NCBI RefSeq assembly: GCF_000016785.1
Contig: NC_009486.1
Location: 1,674,001-1,738,000 of the forward strand
Source of the DNA: Thermotoga petrophila RKU-1
GTDB taxonomy: Bacteria > Thermotogota > Thermotogae > Thermotogales > Thermotogaceae
Direction of reading: 5' to 3'
Length of the DNA: 64,000 bases
The first letter of the stretch is position 1. Every line of letters begins with the position of its first letter. This document shows positions 62,139-64,000 of the stretch, one piece after another. Below the pieces are notes generated by a model, which was not told where the DNA came from, ran no database searches, and worked only from the letters and a program-made list of their open reading frames with translations. Position numbers and translations under genes: made by a program.

Positions 62139-62164
62139 ACTTCCGACCCCGGAAGTGATATAAT
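62139..62164 (+). promoter_or_regulatory. Promoter with inverted repeat ahead of the AAA ATPase gene
   Basis: ACTTCCG (62139-62145), loop ACCC, CGGAAGT (62150-62156) is a perfect inverted repeat directly ahead of a perfect TATAAT (62159-62164). The repeat fills the spacer and would be an efficient operator. No -35 match is seen. A half-copy-like CCCCCGAAAG lies just upstream. Confidence 0.55.
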
Positions 62165-62183
62165 AAAGATGGAGGTGATCGAC

Positions 62184-63266
62184 TTGCTCTTCTCCCTCAC
62201 TCCCAAGACGAAAAAGGAAGATCTCTTCGACAGAGAAAAAGAACTGAAAGACCTCGAAAAACTGCTCCAAACCTACCCGATCGTTGTGATCACCGGTCTG
62301 AGACGGGTTGGAAAGTCCTCCCTCGTGAAAGTCTTTCTGAACGAAAGCGATCTCTTACACATAACCGTGGACGGAAGAAGACTCTACGAAACATCGGGAG
62401 GTAACATCTCATCCCATCATCTCACAAGATTTCTCGGAGAAGAGCTGTCCAGAATATCGAAATCTCAGAAACTTCTGAACGTTCTCAAGAGGGTCCGTGG
62501 GATCACGGTGAGTGGAACATCGATAGAACTCAATCCAAAGGAGTTCAGTCTCTCTGATCTTCTCGAAAAGCTGAACGAAACGGCAAAGAGGCGAAAGAAA
62601 AAGATGGTCATCTTCTTCGATGAGGCGCAGTATCTCAGATACTACGGCTCTCGCGGCGGAAGCGATCTTCTGGCACTCCTTGCCTACTCCTACGACAACT
62701 TCGAAAACGTACGCTTCATCATCAGCGGTTCAGAAGTCGGCGTTCTCCACGATTTTTTGAAACTCGAAGACTACAGCTCACCCCTCCACGGCCGTGGAAT
62801 AGGTTTTCTCACGGTGAGACCGTTCACCTTCGATCAATCCGTGGACTTCCTCATGGAAGGCTTTCGAGAGGTGGGAGAGAAGGTCAACTTCGACGTGGAA
62901 GAAATCGTGAGAGAAATAGACGGCATAGTGGGGTATCTCGTCCTGTTTGGAGTGAAGTACCTCGAAAAGAAGAACAAAGATGAAGCGCTGAAAGAGGTGT
63001 TCCATGCCGTGAAGGCCCTTTTTGAAAAGGAAATGGAAGAGCTCAGAAAAAGGAGCGAAAGGTATCCGTTCATATTGAGACAGATCTCAAGAGGTATAAA
63101 CACCTGGTCTGCTCTGAAAAACATCTTTCGTGCAAAAGGCGACTTCATCGGCGACTCCCGATTGTACTCTCTCCTCGAAACTCTGGAAAAGATGTCCTTC
63201 ATAGAAAAAACACAGAGCGGATACAGAATAGTTGATCCGGTTTTTGAGAAGATTTTGAGCGAATGA
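62184..63266 (+). CDS. AAA ATPase of the archaeal ATPase_2 type
   Basis: About 360 residues. Walker A in VVITGLRRVGKSSLVKVF, Walker B in KMVIFFDEAQYL, sensor region VRFIISGSEVGVLHDF, then a C-terminal winged-helix-like part (YPFILRQISRGINTWSALKN). Such STAND-like ATPases are common in archaea and Thermotoga and some are linked to defence or mobile elements. GGAGGTG at 62171-62177 selects TTG 62184; the upstream open frame runs through the promoter. Divergent from the HARE-HTH nuclease, with an operator-like repeat in between. Confidence 0.85.
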   Translation: MLFSLTPKTKKEDLFDREKELKDLEKLLQTYPIVVITGLRRVGKSSLVKVFLNESDLLHITVDGRRLYETSGGNISSHHLTRFLGEELSRISKSQKLLNVLKRVRGITVSGTSIELNPKEFSLSDLLEKLNETAKRRKKKMVIFFDEAQYLRYYGSRGGSDLLALLAYSYDNFENVRFIISGSEVGVLHDFLKLEDYSSPLHGRGIGFLTVRPFTFDQSVDFLMEGFREVGEKVNFDVEEIVREIDGIVGYLVLFGVKYLEKKNKDEALKEVFHAVKALFEKEMEELRKRSERYPFILRQISRGINTWSALKNIFRAKGDFIGDSRLYSLLETLEKMSFIEKTQSGYRIVDPVFEKILSE

Positions 63267-63280
63267 AACGGAGAAATTCG

Positions 63281-63688
63281 CTACTTTCCTTCCGTGGTTT
63301 TCCGGTACTCTTCTTCTGTAACAGGTCCAAACCACTCTGCAGGACCGAGATGAACCTGTGTACTGATACCTATATGTACGAGTTCTTCATTGGGGGCCGC
63401 GCCATGCCAGTGAACCACGTTCGGTGGTATCTCCACCACATCACCTTTTTTCAAAACTCTTGCGGGTTTTCCTCTTTCCTGGTAAAAGCCTCTTCCCTGG
63501 GTCACGATCAGGATCTGCCCTCCTGGATGGCTGTGCCAGTGTGTTCTCGCTCCTGGCTCGAACACCACGTTGTATACCTGTGTGTTGAATACTCCGTTTT
63601 CGTCAGTAACCAGCATCTTCACCCAGACGTTCCCAGTGAAGAAGTCGCTCGAGCCTTTAGAACCCTTTTCAAAGATATCATCCACCAT
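63281..63688 (-). CDS. Cupin-domain protein
   Basis: 135 residues forming one cupin barrel. Metal-site motif 1 is THWHSHPGGQILIVTQG and motif 2 is GDVVEIPPNVVHWHGAAP; four His and Glu/Gln positions are present. Members near hydrolases or carboxymuconolactone decarboxylases act on small organic acids or peroxides; the reaction here is unknown. AGGAGGTAC precedes ATG 63688. It follows a hydrolase gene on the same strand, 14 bases downstream. Confidence 0.88.
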   Translation of the reverse strand: MVDDIFEKGSKGSSDFFTGNVWVKMLVTDENGVFNTQVYNVVFEPGARTHWHSHPGGQILIVTQGRGFYQERGKPARVLKKGDVVEIPPNVVHWHGAAPNEELVHIGISTQVHLGPAEWFGPVTEEEYRKTTEGK

Positions 63689-63702
63689 GGTTGTACCTCC
63701 TC

Positions 63703-64000
63703 TTAGTGGTTTTTCATGTTTTTCACCCAGAATTCTATTGCTTTGTCAATCCATTCTTCCGCAATGGTACCTTCTCCAAGCCCAAAACCATGTGAAAGCC
63801 CAGGAAAAACAATTATTTCTGCATCAGTTCCATTTGCCTTAATCCTTTTGATCCTGTCCATCATAACCCTGTAAGGTACGATTGGATCGCTTGTTCCTAC
63901 AACTGCGAATGTTGGTGGTTCTTTCCCAGTAACATCTGTCAAAGCAGTATATTGCATTATTACAGCTGCCGGACGTGGATATCTCTTTTCTCCAAAACTC
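63703..64000 (-). CDS. Alpha/beta hydrolase (esterase), C-terminal part cut by window edge
   Basis: The frame is open through base 64000, so the N-terminus lies outside; about 98 residues are seen. They show the last part of a BD-FAE/dienelactone-type hydrolase: RPAAVIMQYTALTD, the late Asp in FAVVGTSDPIVPY, and the catalytic His in VFPGLSHGFGLGEG. It probably removes acetyl or similar groups from sugars or other small esters. It is co-transcribed with the cupin gene. Confidence 0.82.
   Translation of the reverse strand, partial: SFGEKRYPRPAAVIMQYTALTDVTGKEPPTFAVVGTSDPIVPYRVMMDRIKRIKANGTDAEIIVFPGLSHGFGLGEGTIAEEWIDKAIEFWVKNMKNH

Noticed and set aside
61654-62163. Plus-strand frame of 169 codons opposite the HARE-HTH nuclease
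   Set aside because: Ser/Leu-rich shadow of the nuclease gene without its own ribosome site.
62115-62183. Longer N-terminus of the AAA ATPase from 62115
   Set aside because: It would be translated across the promoter and inverted repeat; GGAGGTG then TTG 62184 is the consistent start.
1-64000. CRISPR array, tRNA, rRNA or insertion sequence
   Set aside because: I looked for regularly spaced repeats, cloverleaf-type ends and transposase motifs and saw none. A small tRNA could be missed by eye; tRNAscan and CRISPR finders would settle this.

Overview
The window looks like a chromosomal segment of a hyperthermophilic Thermotoga close to T. maritima / T. petrophila / T. naphthophila. This rests on recognisable proteins (short HisG with HisZ, HisF, glutamate dehydrogenase, CutA, the TetR regulator and GH2 beta-glucuronidase of Thermotoga type), strong AGGAGGTG ribosome sites, frequent GTG/TTG starts, 4-base gene overlaps and AGA/AGG-rich codon use. 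No rRNA, tRNA, CRISPR array or intact insertion sequence was found.

Layout. (1) 1-20365 is a plant cell-wall polysaccharide locus: the end of a family-5 binding protein, a PL11 rhamnogalacturonan lyase, a family-1 sugar ABC transporter (binding protein and two permeases, no ATPase), a GH78 alpha-L-rhamnosidase, a complete Opp/Dpp-type ABC transporter with its binding protein, an apiosidase-like hydrolase, a GH2 beta-glucuronidase, a DUF2264 protein and an MFS transporter. Together they would cut acidic rhamnose-rich pectin or arabinogalactan outside the cell, import the oligomers and trim them inside. (2) 20414-32502 holds SpoVS, an FMN glutamate-synthase-like protein, a TrkA-type K+ channel, CutA, and a tight minus-strand nine-gene operon (minC, three M42 aminopeptidases, a SPOR-like protein, a ComEA-like protein, Skp/OmpH, an LptB-like ATPase, a LOG-like protein). 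(3) 32503-39706 is a compact histidine operon hisZ-G-D-C-B-H-A-F-IE preceded by a leader peptide with four consecutive His codons and a terminator, that is, a transcription attenuator. (4) 39707-49681 carries wecB, manC, transporters, a glutaredoxin, a TetR-controlled ABC exporter operon with a visible operator, a lipoprotein, a VanZ-like protein, an esterase and two transporters. (5) 49723-53436 has a Panacea-type putative antitoxin with an unknown partner, a frameshifted permease, and gdh. (6) 53472-64000 has DUF505, a large metalloprotease-propeller-barrel protein, and then an accessory region.

The accessory region (57814-63266) is the best candidate for something undescribed. An A/T-rich two-gene module (a multi-pass membrane protein with a conserved-looking His/Asp motif, and a tail-anchored coiled-coil protein) sits between two decayed genes that I reconstructed by reading across frames (a nucleotidyltransferase and a small ORF of about 78 codons). 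Next to it are a HARE-HTH/PD-(D/E)XK nuclease operon with two small unknown genes, and a divergent AAA ATPase. This arrangement resembles a defence or mobile-gene hotspot, but function is not shown by sequence alone.

Where a ribosome site contradicts the longest reading frame I have moved the start; the reason is given in each entry.
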